Part shown: positions 1 to 8,344 of the stretch, piece by piece
How the letters are laid out: the number at the start of each line of letters is the position of its first letter
How positions within the stretch are numbered: position 1 is the stretch's first letter
Origin: Candidatus Hydrogenedentota bacterium
GTDB lineage: Bacteria > Hydrogenedentota > Hydrogenedentia > Hydrogenedentales > JAEUWI01
Assembly (NCBI GenBank): GCA_016182605.1
Contig: JACPGE010000062.1
Span: forward strand, 1 to 64,000
Direction: 5' to 3'
DNA: 64,000 bases
Made by a program: the position numbers and the translations under genes
Notes under the pieces: generated by a model
Database searches by the model: none
What the model saw: the letters and a program-made list of their open reading frames with translations, nothing else
What the model was told of the DNA's origin: nothing

Positions 1-567
1 AATAATTACATTTACATGGGTACATATAGCATCAAAATGCCGGGCCATTCCTTTGCAAACGCCTGTATCCATAGGGGTGATAGAAGCGGGAAGCAATCAA
101 ATCGGGTATGAACTTCGGTTTAGCCTGCCCAGTGAACGCCAGCACCATCGTCACGCCGGGCACATTTCATCGCGCTCCAAATATCCGCTCGCGCATGGAC
201 CTTGCAATCGGTGAAATGTGCGGGCCAAACCGGAAACCCGTCAAAAGCATCGCCGCGATAACGCGCACTTGAAAGCGCTTGTTGTTATTCGCCACACTGG
301 AGCGCTCGACGGCGCGTATCGGTTCGAGAATCGGGATCGTTTCGTGGGGGTGACTTCCTTCGCTTGGGTGGGAGGCGGTCTGCGCCATGAAGCTGCGGCG
401 CTGCCTGAAACCCACGCGAGAGGGGATACCGGAACCCGACCGTTTGGTATGAAGTCGTCGAAAAGGTACATTCCGGTAGGCGGAATGCCCCGACAGCCGG
501 ATTTCCGGGAGGGAGCGGGCTTTCACAAGGGATAGCGCGTAAACAGGTTATGATTTTGGCTTGGCAT
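1..567. other. Intergenic region without a recognisable gene
   Basis: I find no open reading frame here with a ribosome binding site or recognisable protein. The 119-codon minus-strand frame at 167-526 has no family resemblance I can name and no Shine-Dalgarno, so I do not call it. The stretch holds a copy of the dispersed repeat (119-156). It also holds a perfect 10-bp inverted repeat, GCACATTTCA at 160-169 against TGAAATGTGC at 212-221, with a 42-nt spacer. The end of an upstream gene outside the window could lie before position 1. Confidence 0.6.
119..156 (-). repeat. Dispersed repeat, copy 1
   Basis: Positions 119-144 are identical over 26 bases to 34139-34164. Similarity then continues to about 156 with four or five mismatches. 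Read on the minus strand, the right half (GCGTGACGATGG then GCTGGCGTTCAC) also matches 18597-18620 with one mismatch. The minus-strand frame reads RRDDGAGVHWAG then a stop, but I see no gene around it. The three copies share a core and differ in their flanks, as expected of a dispersed non-coding repeat. Confidence 0.7.
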
Positions 568-583
568 TGGTATAGAGGTTGCT
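568..583 (+). promoter_or_regulatory. Sigma-54 (-24/-12) promoter for glutamine synthetase
   Basis: The sequence TGGTATAGAGGTTGCT has GG at 569-570 and GC at 581-582, exactly ten bases apart. It fits the whole consensus TGGYRYRN4TTGCW. Transcription would start near 594, giving a leader of about 69 nt before the ATG at 663. Glutamine synthetase genes are classic NtrC/sigma-54 targets, which strengthens the call. I did not identify NtrC-type enhancer sites upstream. Part of the element also pairs with 629-636 (TAGAGGTT/AACCTCTA), which may be chance. Confidence 0.75.
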
Positions 584-662
584 AAAGCCGAGTCTAACCT
601 TGTGGTATTGTTTTGTCTTGGGCAATGGAACCTCTACTAAGCGAAGAAGGAGATCTACAGGT

Positions 663-2843
663 ATGAGCGGTAGCAAAGCACGTCTTGACGCCGTCCGGGC
701 GGTCACCAGTTATAAGGCGACTGAGCCGCCCTTGAATTTCGCGGAGACGCCTGCCAGCGAGATTTTTGGCGTCAATGTATTCAGCAACAAAGTCATGCGG
801 GAGCGGCTTCCGAAGTCGGTCTACAAGTCCCTGATGGCCACGATCAAGAAGGGCGGCAAGCTCGACGCGTCTGTGGCGGACAATGTGGCGACGGCGATGA
901 AGGATTGGGCGATCGAGCGTGGCGCGACCCACTATTGCCACGTCTTCTATCCGCTCACGGGGCTGACGGCCGAGAAGCATGACAGCTTCCTCAATCCCGA
1001 TGGCGAGGGTGGCGCCATTGCCGAGTTTGGCGGCACGGCCTTGATTCAGGGCGAGCCTGACGCGTCCAGCTTCCCCTCGGGCGGCATTCGGGCGACCTTC
1101 GAAGCCCGCGGCTATACCGCGTGGGATGTGACGAGCCCGGCCTACATTTATGAAAATCCGAACGGCACGACACTTTGCATTCCGACCGCGTTCGTTTCGT
1201 GGACGGGCGAGGCGCTGGACAAGAAGACCCCGCTGCTGCGCGCAATGCAGGCGCTGGACAAGCAGGCGCAGCGCGTGCTGAAGGTATTCGGGGCGGTGGA
1301 TGCGGCTCCGGTGATATCGACCGCGGGTCCGGAGCAGGAATACTTCCTGGTGGATCGCAACTTCTACTTTGCGCGCACGGATCTCATGACCTGCGGCCGC
1401 ACCCTGTTTGGCCGGAAGGCGCCGAAGGGCCAGGAGTTTGACGATCACTATTTTGGATCGATTCCGGAGCGCGTGCTGGCCTTCATGCTGGACGTGGAGC
1501 GCGAGTGCTTCAAGCTGGGGATTCCGGTGAAAACCCGCCACAACGAAGTGGCGCCGGCCCAGTATGAAATTGCCCCGGTCTATGAGAGCAGCAACATCGC
1601 GACGGACCATCAGCAGCTCATCATGATCACGCTGAAGCGCGTGGCCGAAAAGTATGGCATGTCCTGCATCCTCCACGAAAAGCCCTTTGCCGGCCTGAAC
1701 GGTTCGGGCAAGCACGTGAACTTCTCGCTGGGCAGTTCGACGCACGGCAACCTGCTCGATCCGGGCGCGACGCCCCACGAAAACGCCCAGTTCCTGGTGT
1801 TCTGCGCGGCGGTAATTCGCGCGGTCGACCGTCACCAGGGGCTGTTGCGCGCGGTGGTGGCTTCGGCCAACAACGATCACCGTCTGGGCGCGAACGAAGC
1901 GCCGCCGGCGATCATTTCGATCTTCCTGGGCGAACAGCTCACGGATGTGTTCGAGCAAATCAAGAAGGGCGGCGCCAAGTCGTCGAAGAAGAGCGGCACG
2001 CTGCAGATCGGTGTGGATTCGCTTCCCGCCCTGCCGAAGGATGCCGGCGACCGCAACCGCACGAGCCCCTTTGCCTTCACCGGCAACCGCTTTGAGTTCC
2101 GTGCGGTGGGATCGAGCCAGTCGATTGCCGGGCCGCTGGTGGCATTGAACACGATCCTTGCGGAGTCGCTGGATTACATCGCGACGGAGCTGGAAGCGGC
2201 GGTGAAGAAAAACCCGAAGGGGCTCAACGCGGCGATCCAGAAGGTGTTGAAAGACATCATTACGGAGAACGGCCGCATCATCTTCAATGGCGACGGTTAC
2301 AGCGAGGCGTGGCACAAGGAAGCGGCCAAGCGCGGCCTGCTGAACCTGAAGACCACGTGTGATGCGCTGCCGATGCTGCTGAAGAAGGAAGTGGAGACGA
2401 TGTTCAGCAAGTACGGCGTGCTTTCCAAGCGCGAACTGCACAGCCGCTTCGACGTCTATCTTGAACAGTACATCCTGAGTGTCAAGGTGGAGTCCAACTT
2501 GGTGCTGGAAATGGGCCGCACGAAGATTTTCCCGGCGGCGATCCGTTACCAGAACGAGCTTGCATCCACCTGCACGAACCTGCAGGCGCTGGGCTATGAG
2601 TTCGACACGAAGACGCTGGATCGGGTGACTGCACTGGTGAAACGCCTGCAAGACTCGCTGAACGGCCTGGAAGAGCTGAAAAAGCACCACGCCAAGGACA
2701 CCATGGAAGAAGCGAAGCACATGTGCTTTGCCATTCTGCCAAACATACTGGAAGTGCGCGCCGCGTCCGATGAACTCGAAGGCCTCGTGGCCGACGATAT
2801 TTGGCCGTTGCCGACCTACCAGGAAATGTTGTTTATCAAGTAA
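663..2843 (+). CDS. glnN: Type III glutamine synthetase (GSIII)
   Basis: ATP-dependent ligation of ammonia to glutamate to give glutamine, the main entry of nitrogen into metabolism; cytoplasmic. The 726-residue length is that of the GSIII family (about 700-730), far longer than GSI or GSII. The ATG at 663 is chosen because GAAGAAGGAG lies 12 nt upstream; the frame stays open back to 579 but has no RBS there. Visible family features are the N-terminal GSIII segment ([16 protein letters not shown]), the PEQEYFLVD metal-binding stretch, [16 protein letters not shown], the [13 protein letters not shown]/metal loop and [13 protein letters not shown]. The gene is monocistronic: a sigma-54 promoter precedes it and a strong terminator follows. 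Expression is therefore probably nitrogen-responsive. Confidence 0.96.
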   Translation: MSGSKARLDAVRAVTSYKATEPPLNFAETPASEIFGVNVFSNKVMRERLPKSVYKSLMATIKKGGKLDASVADNVATAMKDWAIERGATHYCHVFYPLTGLTAEKHDSFLNPDGEGGAIAEFGGTALIQGEPDASSFPSGGIRATFEARGYTAWDVTSPAYIYENPNGTTLCIPTAFVSWTGEALDKKTPLLRAMQALDKQAQRVLKVFGAVDAAPVISTAGPEQEYFLVDRNFYFARTDLMTCGRTLFGRKAPKGQEFDDHYFGSIPERVLAFMLDVERECFKLGIPVKTRHNEVAPAQYEIAPVYESSNIATDHQQLIMITLKRVAEKYGMSCILHEKPFAGLNGSGKHVNFSLGSSTHGNLLDPGATPHENAQFLVFCAAVIRAVDRHQGLLRAVVASANNDHRLGANEAPPAIISIFLGEQLTDVFEQIKKGGAKSSKKSGTLQIGVDSLPALPKDAGDRNRTSPFAFTGNRFEFRAVGSSQSIAGPLVALNTILAESLDYIATELEAAVKKNPKGLNAAIQKVLKDIITENGRIIFNGDGYSEAWHKEAAKRGLLNLKTTCDALPMLLKKEVETMFSKYGVLSKRELHSRFDVYLEQYILSVKVESNLVLEMGRTKIFPAAIRYQNELASTCTNLQALGYEFDTKTLDRVTALVKRLQDSLNGLEELKKHHAKDTMEEAKHMCFAILPNILEVRAASDELEGLVADDIWPLPTYQEMLFIK

Positions 2844-2867
2844 GTTTACTTGCTCGGATAACAAGAG

Positions 2868-2898
2868 GGGCCCTGCCTGACGCGGCAGGGCCCTTTTT
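2868..2898 (+). terminator. Rho-independent terminator after glnN
   Basis: A perfect 10-bp stem, GGGCCCTGCC (2868-2877) with GGCAGGGCCC (2884-2893), encloses a 6-nt loop and is followed by TTTTT at 2894-2898. It lies 25 nt after the glutamine synthetase stop codon and separates that gene from the PPK2 gene downstream. Confidence 0.92.
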
Positions 2899-2992
2899 CT
2901 GTTCCCGGAGCCGGACTGGATCCAACTTGACGCCAGCCCCCGGCTTCGGGCATGGTGCACGGGGGAAACGCACCATTAAGGAGGGGCCGGCC

Positions 2993-3850
2993 GTGGGAAA
3001 GAAGAAGAAGCACGGGAAAGAAGAGCGCGCCGGGAATCCATGCGCTGAGGACGAGGACACCGGGATGCCGAAGGCGCCGCTTTCGACGGCAAAATATGAG
3101 AAAGAACTCGCCAAACTGCACATCGAACTGGTCAAGCTTCAAGAGTGGGTGAAACTCAAGGGCCTGAAGCTTGTCATATTGTTTGAAGGCCGCGATGCGG
3201 CGGGAAAAGGCGGCGCGATCAAGCGCATTACAGAGTGCCTGAATCCGCGTGTTTGCCGTGTGGTCGCCTTGGGCACGCCGACCGAGCGCGAGAAGACGCA
3301 GTGGTATTTTCAGCGCTATGTGCCGCATCTGCCCGCCACGGGAGAGATGGTCTTGTTTGACCGGAGCTGGTACAACAGGGCGGGTGTGGAGCGTGTGATG
3401 GGATTTTGCACGAACGAAGAGTACGAGGAGTTCATGCGATCCTGCCCGGAGTTTGAGCGGATGCTGGTGCGATCGGGGATCATTCTGGTGAAGTACTGGT
3501 TCTCCGTGAGCGATGAAGAGCAGGAGAAGCGGTTTCGCGCGCGGATGGAGGATCCGACGAAACGCTGGAAGCTGAGCCCGATGGATCTTGCCTCGCGCGA
3601 GAAGTGGGTGGAGTATTCGAAGGCGAAAGACACCATGTTTAATTATACGGACATCAAACAGGCGCCGTGGTACGTGGTGAATGCGGACGACAAGAAGCGT
3701 GCGCGGCTGAACTGCATCGCGCATTTATTGAGTCAGGTGCCGTACGAAGATTTGACACCGGAGCCCATTGTGCTTCCAGAACGCCATGTCGATTCGGATT
3801 ATGTGCGCCCGCCGATGGGCGATCAGACATTTGTGCCGAGTGTCTATTAG
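2993..3850 (+). CDS. ppk2: Polyphosphate kinase 2 (PPK2 family)
   Basis: Transfers phosphate between inorganic polyphosphate and a nucleotide (ADP/GDP, or AMP in some subclasses); cytoplasmic. The 285-residue protein shows the PPK2 P-loop (FEGRDAAGKGG), the LFDRSWYNRAGVERVMGF Walker B region, and the lid segment RARMEDPTKRWKLSPMD. It ends in the typical NADDKKRARLNCIAHLL helix. GTG at 2993 is chosen as start because AAGGAGG lies 8 nt upstream and codons further upstream run into the glnN terminator. The first 35 residues are lysine/glutamate-rich and probably disordered. It may head the same-strand run that follows (29-nt gap). Single-domain PPK2 proteins can work in either direction, so the preferred nucleotide is not predicted. 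Confidence 0.93.
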   Translation: MGKKKKHGKEERAGNPCAEDEDTGMPKAPLSTAKYEKELAKLHIELVKLQEWVKLKGLKLVILFEGRDAAGKGGAIKRITECLNPRVCRVVALGTPTEREKTQWYFQRYVPHLPATGEMVLFDRSWYNRAGVERVMGFCTNEEYEEFMRSCPEFERMLVRSGIILVKYWFSVSDEEQEKRFRARMEDPTKRWKLSPMDLASREKWVEYSKAKDTMFNYTDIKQAPWYVVNADDKKRARLNCIAHLLSQVPYEDLTPEPIVLPERHVDSDYVRPPMGDQTFVPSVY

Positions 3851-3879
3851 TTACCGATGCCTAAGCGGGACCCAACGTT

Positions 3880-5139
3880 ATGACTGCAACTGCTTCAGAT
3901 TCCTTGAACATCCGCGAGATACTGGGCGCGCCCTTCACGCTGCCATGCGGCGTGACGTTGCCGAACCGCATCATCAAAGCCGCGATGACGGAGCAGCTTG
4001 CGGATGCGCGCTTCCAGCCGACAGAGGAGTTGATCCGGCTTTATGAGCGGTGGGGGCAGGGCGGCACGGCGGTGCATCTCACGGGGAACGTGATGGTGGA
4101 TCGCCGATCGCTGGAGGGTCCCCGGAATGTGGCGGTGGAAGACGAGCGGGACCTGCCGCAGTTGCGCACGTGGGCGGAGCGGGCGCAGGCAAACGGGGCG
4201 CAGTTGTGGATGCAGATCAGCCACCCTGGCCGGCAGACACCGAGCCGGGTTTCCTCGGAGATCGTGGCGCCCTCGGTGGTGCCGTTGAAGGGATACGGGC
4301 CGCTGTTTCGCGCGCCGCGCGCGCTGGACGCGGGCGAGATCGAGCCGCTGATCGAACGTTTTGTGACGACGGCCGCGATCGCGCGCGAGGCCGGATTCGG
4401 CGGGGTGCAGATACACAGTGCGCATGGCTATCTTCTCAGTCAGTTCCTCTCGCCGCGCACGAATCTGCGCACGGACGAGTGGGGGGGAAGCCTGGAGAAC
4501 CGTATGCGGTTCTTGTTGGAGACGGTGCGGCGTACGCGCCAGGCGGTGGGAAGCGGCTATCCGATCAGCGTGAAGTTGAATTCGGCGGATTTTCAGCGGG
4601 GCGGCTTCAGTGAGGAGGAGTCAATGCTGGTGGTCCATGCGCTGGAGCGCGAAGGGGTGGACCTGCTGGAGATTTCGGGGGGTAACTACGAAAACCCGAT
4701 GATGATTCAGCGCGGCGAGGTGGCGGGAAGCGGCCGGGAGAGCACCCGGTTGCGCGAGGCGTTTTATCTGGCCTATGCGGAGAAGGTGCGTGCGCAAACG
4801 CCTATGCCGCTGATGCTTACCGGCGGGCTGCGCACGGCGGCCACGATGGCCTCGATTGTCGCGCAGAACAAGGTGGACTTTGTGGGGCTGGCGCGTCCGC
4901 TTGCAATCGACCCCGATTTCAGTCGTAAACTGTTGGATGGCACCCTGAGTTCGGCGCTTCCGGTGAATGTGCGCCTGGGGGTCCGCCAATTGGACGACAT
5001 GCTCCAAAGCATGTGGTATCAGCAGCAGATGCTCCGAATGGGCAAGGGATTGGAGCCCGACTTGAAGGTAAGCCGCTTGGTATCTCTTTGCAAGGGATTG
5101 TATAACGTGCTCGGCGCGCGCAGCGGCCGGGCAGACTGA
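3880..5139 (+). CDS. NADH:flavin oxidoreductase, Old Yellow Enzyme family
   Basis: FMN-dependent TIM-barrel ene-reductase of 419 residues; reduces activated double bonds or related substrates with NAD(P)H. Family marks are the N-terminal LPNRIIKAAMTEQ, QISHPGRQTP, and GFGGVQIHSAHGYLLSQFLS, which carries the substrate-binding histidine region. NLRTDEWGGSLENRMRF and the C-terminal phosphate-binding LTGGLRT/FVGLARPL are also present. Length fits the single-domain OYE class rather than the larger 2,4-dienoyl-CoA reductases with FeS and FAD domains. It is followed after 6 nt by the DUF454 gene. The physiological substrate cannot be told from sequence. Confidence 0.92.
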   Translation: MTATASDSLNIREILGAPFTLPCGVTLPNRIIKAAMTEQLADARFQPTEELIRLYERWGQGGTAVHLTGNVMVDRRSLEGPRNVAVEDERDLPQLRTWAERAQANGAQLWMQISHPGRQTPSRVSSEIVAPSVVPLKGYGPLFRAPRALDAGEIEPLIERFVTTAAIAREAGFGGVQIHSAHGYLLSQFLSPRTNLRTDEWGGSLENRMRFLLETVRRTRQAVGSGYPISVKLNSADFQRGGFSEEESMLVVHALEREGVDLLEISGGNYENPMMIQRGEVAGSGRESTRLREAFYLAYAEKVRAQTPMPLMLTGGLRTAATMASIVAQNKVDFVGLARPLAIDPDFSRKLLDGTLSSALPVNVRLGVRQLDDMLQSMWYQQQMLRMGKGLEPDLKVSRLVSLCKGLYNVLGARSGRAD

Positions 5140-5145
5140 TGGGCA

Positions 5146-5592
5146 ATGCGCAGTCCTTCTAACGAAACCTGTGTGGCGCCTGTTTCCGAGCTGGAGGAAG
5201 CCCTTCGGCTGAGCCCCTTTGGCGTGCGGAGGCCGGCTTGGATCGCAGGGGGCCACGCCGCGTTTGTTCTGGCGCTTGTGGGTGTCGTGTTGCCGTTGCT
5301 TCCCACGACTCCGTTGCTCCTGCTCGCCGCCTATTGTTATGCCCGCGGTTCCGTGCGGTTTTATCTCTGGCTGGTGCGAAACCGGTACTTCGGTCCGATC
5401 ATCTCTGCCTGGCGTGAGCACGGCACAATGCCGCGCCGCACCAAGGCCGCGATCATGGCAGCACTTGTGGCGGTCATGGGAGCCACGGTTTTGTTTGTGG
5501 CGCCGGTGATGCCCGGGAAGATTCTCTTGGCGTGCCTGGGATGCGCAATTCTGGTCGTGGTTGCCCGCATACCCGCGGCGGCACCGGAGTGA
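5146..5592 (+). CDS. DUF454 (YbaN-like) inner membrane protein
   Basis: A 148-residue protein with two hydrophobic regions: around residues 36-60 (AFVLALVGVVLPLLPTTPLL) and a longer one near 105-145. The central signature LPLLPTTPLLLLAAYCYARGS, followed by a charged loop ending in WREHGTMPRRTKAAIM, is characteristic of the DUF454/YbaN family. The function of that family is not established. The TGA stop overlaps the ATG of the next gene by one base, suggesting translational coupling. The first 38 residues before the membrane segment are cytoplasmic-looking. Confidence 0.88.
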   Translation: MRSPSNETCVAPVSELEEALRLSPFGVRRPAWIAGGHAAFVLALVGVVLPLLPTTPLLLLAAYCYARGSVRFYLWLVRNRYFGPIISAWREHGTMPRRTKAAIMAALVAVMGATVLFVAPVMPGKILLACLGCAILVVVARIPAAAPE

Positions 5593-6422
5593 TGCAGGTG
5601 TTTCAATTGATTCAGAGCGTTCCCTGGCGGCGAGGCGGCTTGGCCTTCCTTGTTCTGGTCTTGCTGGCCTCCTCATGTGCCACCACCGGGCAGGCCGTGA
5701 AGGTGGAGCAGGAGCAGGGTGACACCGGCCGGGAAGAACAGATCCAGCGCATTCGCAAGCGGCTCATGCTCTGGGTGAAGGGCTATGACTATGATCCGGG
5801 CGGGCGGCCGGTCATTCTCAATCCCGGCGGCGCCATCAAGCGCTACGATTGGGAGGAGCCCAACCGTGTTGTGGAGCGCTATACACGCGTGCAATTGGTG
5901 AAACTCCTCGTGGACTCCTATACCACGCACGTGCTTCCCGCGCAGCCTGCGGCGTGTGTCCCCACGGTGGAGGCGTGTTTGCGCGCCTTGGAAAAGCCCA
6001 TGGCCTGCACACCGGAGGTGCTGCAGCGCTGGACGGGCATCCACAAGAATCTAATCCGTGACGCGCCCGCGCCGGATGACGCCCAGTGGGAGCCGCCCCG
6101 GTGGAATGAGCCGGGGCAGTTTTGGGAGCAAAAGGTGGCGTGGCAGGGCGAAGCGCCGCGTTTTGGCTGGAACCGGTGCGATACCGAGGGTCTCTATGGA
6201 TGGGATCCGAAGATATCGGGCGAAGGCGCCACCAGCGACGATGGGCAGAGCGGTGTTGTGGGTACGAACGTAGGTTATCCGGTGGATCTGGATGCGACGT
6301 GTGGCTGCATCGTCTGGATTTCGCCGAAAGAGGCGTATCTGGAATGTATCAATGGCGCTGGTCTGCGCACGGCTGCCGGACTGAAGACGGGGCATGCCTG
6401 GCAGGTCGAAGCGCTGCCCTGA
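5592..6422 (+). CDS. Predicted lipoprotein of unknown function
   Basis: A 276-residue protein with a lipoprotein signal: basic WRRGG, a hydrophobic run and LLASSC, with cysteine about residue 29. It would be anchored to the membrane facing the periplasm. The start at 5592 overlaps the previous stop (TGATG); the frame stays open to 5532 but those codons lie inside the previous gene. The mature part is rich in Trp/Pro (WEPPRWNEPGQFWEQKVAWQG) and carries a CGC motif in the C-terminal third, plus cysteines at CVPTVEACLRALEKPMAC that could form disulfides. I recognise no family. Confidence 0.8.
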   Translation: MQVFQLIQSVPWRRGGLAFLVLVLLASSCATTGQAVKVEQEQGDTGREEQIQRIRKRLMLWVKGYDYDPGGRPVILNPGGAIKRYDWEEPNRVVERYTRVQLVKLLVDSYTTHVLPAQPAACVPTVEACLRALEKPMACTPEVLQRWTGIHKNLIRDAPAPDDAQWEPPRWNEPGQFWEQKVAWQGEAPRFGWNRCDTEGLYGWDPKISGEGATSDDGQSGVVGTNVGYPVDLDATCGCIVWISPKEAYLECINGAGLRTAAGLKTGHAWQVEALP

Positions 6423-6450
6423 ACTCCTGAGCCTTGAAAGGTGCCCTCCG

Positions 6451-6963
6451 ATGCCTGTTGCCGAAATCACCACATACCACCTTGAAATGCACCGGCCGGA
6501 TCACGTTGAAACGGCCGCAAGTCTGCCGGAAGGCTGGTCGATACCGCGTGTGGAGCAGGTGCCGCTTCATTTCTACCGTTATCTCTACGAAGTCATCGGG
6601 CGGGCGTGGATCTGGGGTGAACGCGATCATTTCACGGACGAACAGCTTCGCGAGGTGCTGTACCATCCGGATTACCACTGTTTCATTCCGTATTGCGCGG
6701 GTTACCCGGCGGGTGTGGTGGAGCTGGACCTGCGCAAGCTGCCCGAGGTGGAACTCAAGTATTTTGGACTGATCCCCGAGTGGTGCGGCAAGGGGATGGG
6801 CCCGGTATTGCTGCGCTGGGCGATAGCGCAGGCCTGGTCCGCCGGGGGCACGCGCTTCTGGCTGCACACCTGCACGGATGATCACCCCGGCGCCCTCAAG
6901 ACCTATCGGCGGGGCGGGTTTACGGTGTTCAAAGAAGTGACTGCGCCCCGTCCTTATGGTTGA
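6451..6963 (+). CDS. GNAT family N-acetyltransferase
   Basis: A 170-residue GNAT-fold protein; it would transfer an acyl group from acetyl-CoA to an amine. The acetyl-CoA pyrophosphate-binding loop is seen as LIPEWCGKGMGPVLLRWAIAQAW, following a beta strand EVELKYFGLIPE, and the C-terminal HTCTDDHPGALKTYRRGGF matches the family's last motif. The start at 6451 has only a weak GAAAGG upstream. The last codons overlap the ATG of the downstream MFS gene, so the two are probably coupled. The substrate is unknown; fusion-like neighbourhood with an exporter could hint at resistance, but that is speculative. Confidence 0.86.
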   Translation: MPVAEITTYHLEMHRPDHVETAASLPEGWSIPRVEQVPLHFYRYLYEVIGRAWIWGERDHFTDEQLREVLYHPDYHCFIPYCAGYPAGVVELDLRKLPEVELKYFGLIPEWCGKGMGPVLLRWAIAQAWSAGGTRFWLHTCTDDHPGALKTYRRGGFTVFKEVTAPRPYG

Positions 6964-8194
6964 GGAGTCGCGATCCAGCCTGAAGCCGGTGCTTTTCATT
7001 TTTGCAGTGCTCTTGCTCGACGTCATCGGTCTTGGCATCATCATTCCGGTGATGCCGGCGCTCATCATGGAACTGACCGGGCTGGGGGAGAGCGGGGCAG
7101 CGAGCTATGGCGGCTGGCTCCTGTTTCTGTTTGCGCTCATGCAATTCCTGTTCGCGCCTGCCATTGGCAATCTCTCCGATCGCTTTGGGCGCAGACCGGT
7201 CTTGCTGCTGTCGCTGTTTGCCTTTGGATTCGACTACCTTATCATGGGATTCGCGCCGAATATTTTGCTGCTTTTTGTGGGGCGCGCGCTTGCGGGCATT
7301 GCCGGCGCCACGTACCCCACGGCGATGGCGTATGTGGCCGATGTGACGACGCCGGAAAAGCGCGCCCAAGCCTATGGCATCATGGGATCGGCCTGGGGTT
7401 TCGGCTTCATCCTGGGGCCGGTTATTGGAGGTTTTCTGGGCGTCTACGGACCGCGCGTGCCCTTTTTCGCTTCCGCGGCCATTGTGTGGGCGGCGATGAT
7501 ATTTGGTGTTCTGTTTTTTCCCGAGTCGCTCACGGAAGAGAACCGGCGCGCGTTTCACCTCAAGAATGCGAATCCGGTTGCCGCGCTCACGCGTATCGGC
7601 AAGTATCCGTCGGTCTACGGTCTGCTCGCGGTGTTGCTCCTGTTTCAGATTGCCCACGAGTCCTTGCCGAGCCTTTGGACGTACTATTCCATGGAAAAGT
7701 TTCACTGGCATGAACGTGAGATCGGGCTTTCCCTGGGGTACTTCGGTGTCGCGTCGATCTTCGTGCAGGGTTTTCTGATTCGCGCGTCCATACCGCTTCT
7801 GGGCGAGCGCAATACGGTCTACGCCGGCATTTTTTTCAACACGGTGGGATTCATCGGTATCGCGATTGCGAGCCAGGGGTGGATGCTCTATGCGCTTGCG
7901 CTTCCCTGCGCCCTGGGGGCGCTGGCCCATGCGGCGATCAACGGTATGATGTCCGCGCAGGTGCCATCGAACCAGCAGGGCGAGTTGCAGGGCGCCGTAT
8001 CCTGCGTGCTCAGTATTGTGATGATCGTTACTCCGCTCTTCATGACGCAGCTTTTCAGTTACTCCAGCCGCCCGGATGGCCCCTATTATTTCCCGGGTGC
8101 GCCCTTCATTGTAGCGGCGATCTGTTGCATGGTATCTGTGCCGATCTTTACGGCGGCCCACCGCAGTGTGCCGCGACGGGCGAGTGTGCGTTGA
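6956..8194 (+). CDS. MFS transporter, TetA/DHA1-like
   Basis: A 412-residue, 12-helix drug:H+ antiporter-type major facilitator. Helix 1 carries LLDVIGLGIIIPVMPALI, which resembles TetA. Loop 2-3 has the MFS signature GNLSDRFGRRPVLL, and helix 5 has the antiporter motif region WGFGFILGPVIGGFLG. The start overlaps the GNAT gene by 8 nt. This is the last gene of the run beginning at 2993 or 3880. Overall similarity to tetracycline exporters is at family level only; the substrate is not predicted. Confidence 0.92.
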   Translation: MVEESRSSLKPVLFIFAVLLLDVIGLGIIIPVMPALIMELTGLGESGAASYGGWLLFLFALMQFLFAPAIGNLSDRFGRRPVLLLSLFAFGFDYLIMGFAPNILLLFVGRALAGIAGATYPTAMAYVADVTTPEKRAQAYGIMGSAWGFGFILGPVIGGFLGVYGPRVPFFASAAIVWAAMIFGVLFFPESLTEENRRAFHLKNANPVAALTRIGKYPSVYGLLAVLLLFQIAHESLPSLWTYYSMEKFHWHEREIGLSLGYFGVASIFVQGFLIRASIPLLGERNTVYAGIFFNTVGFIGIAIASQGWMLYALALPCALGALAHAAINGMMSAQVPSNQQGELQGAVSCVLSIVMIVTPLFMTQLFSYSSRPDGPYYFPGAPFIVAAICCMVSVPIFTAAHRSVPRRASVR

Positions 8195-8344
8195 GCATGA
8201 CGGGGATATCCGGGCGTCCAAAATCGCGGTTGGGCACAAACTGGCATTAAGTCCGCTCGCTGTGGCACTCTTGAAAGCGCTGTAGGATGTTCATCGGGTT
8301 GTTCTTTGCCACGCGAACCCAAAAGACAACATAATTCGAGGTGA

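Noticed and set aside
167-526. 119-codon minus-strand frame near the window start
   Set aside because: No Shine-Dalgarno, no recognisable family, and low-complexity Arg/Ser composition; it overlaps two other open frames of similar quality.
594-2960. 788-codon open frame on the minus strand across glnN
   Set aside because: It is antisense to a perfectly conserved glutamine synthetase. It is Arg/His/Leu-rich, as expected of a GC-rich shadow frame, and has no RBS or family match.
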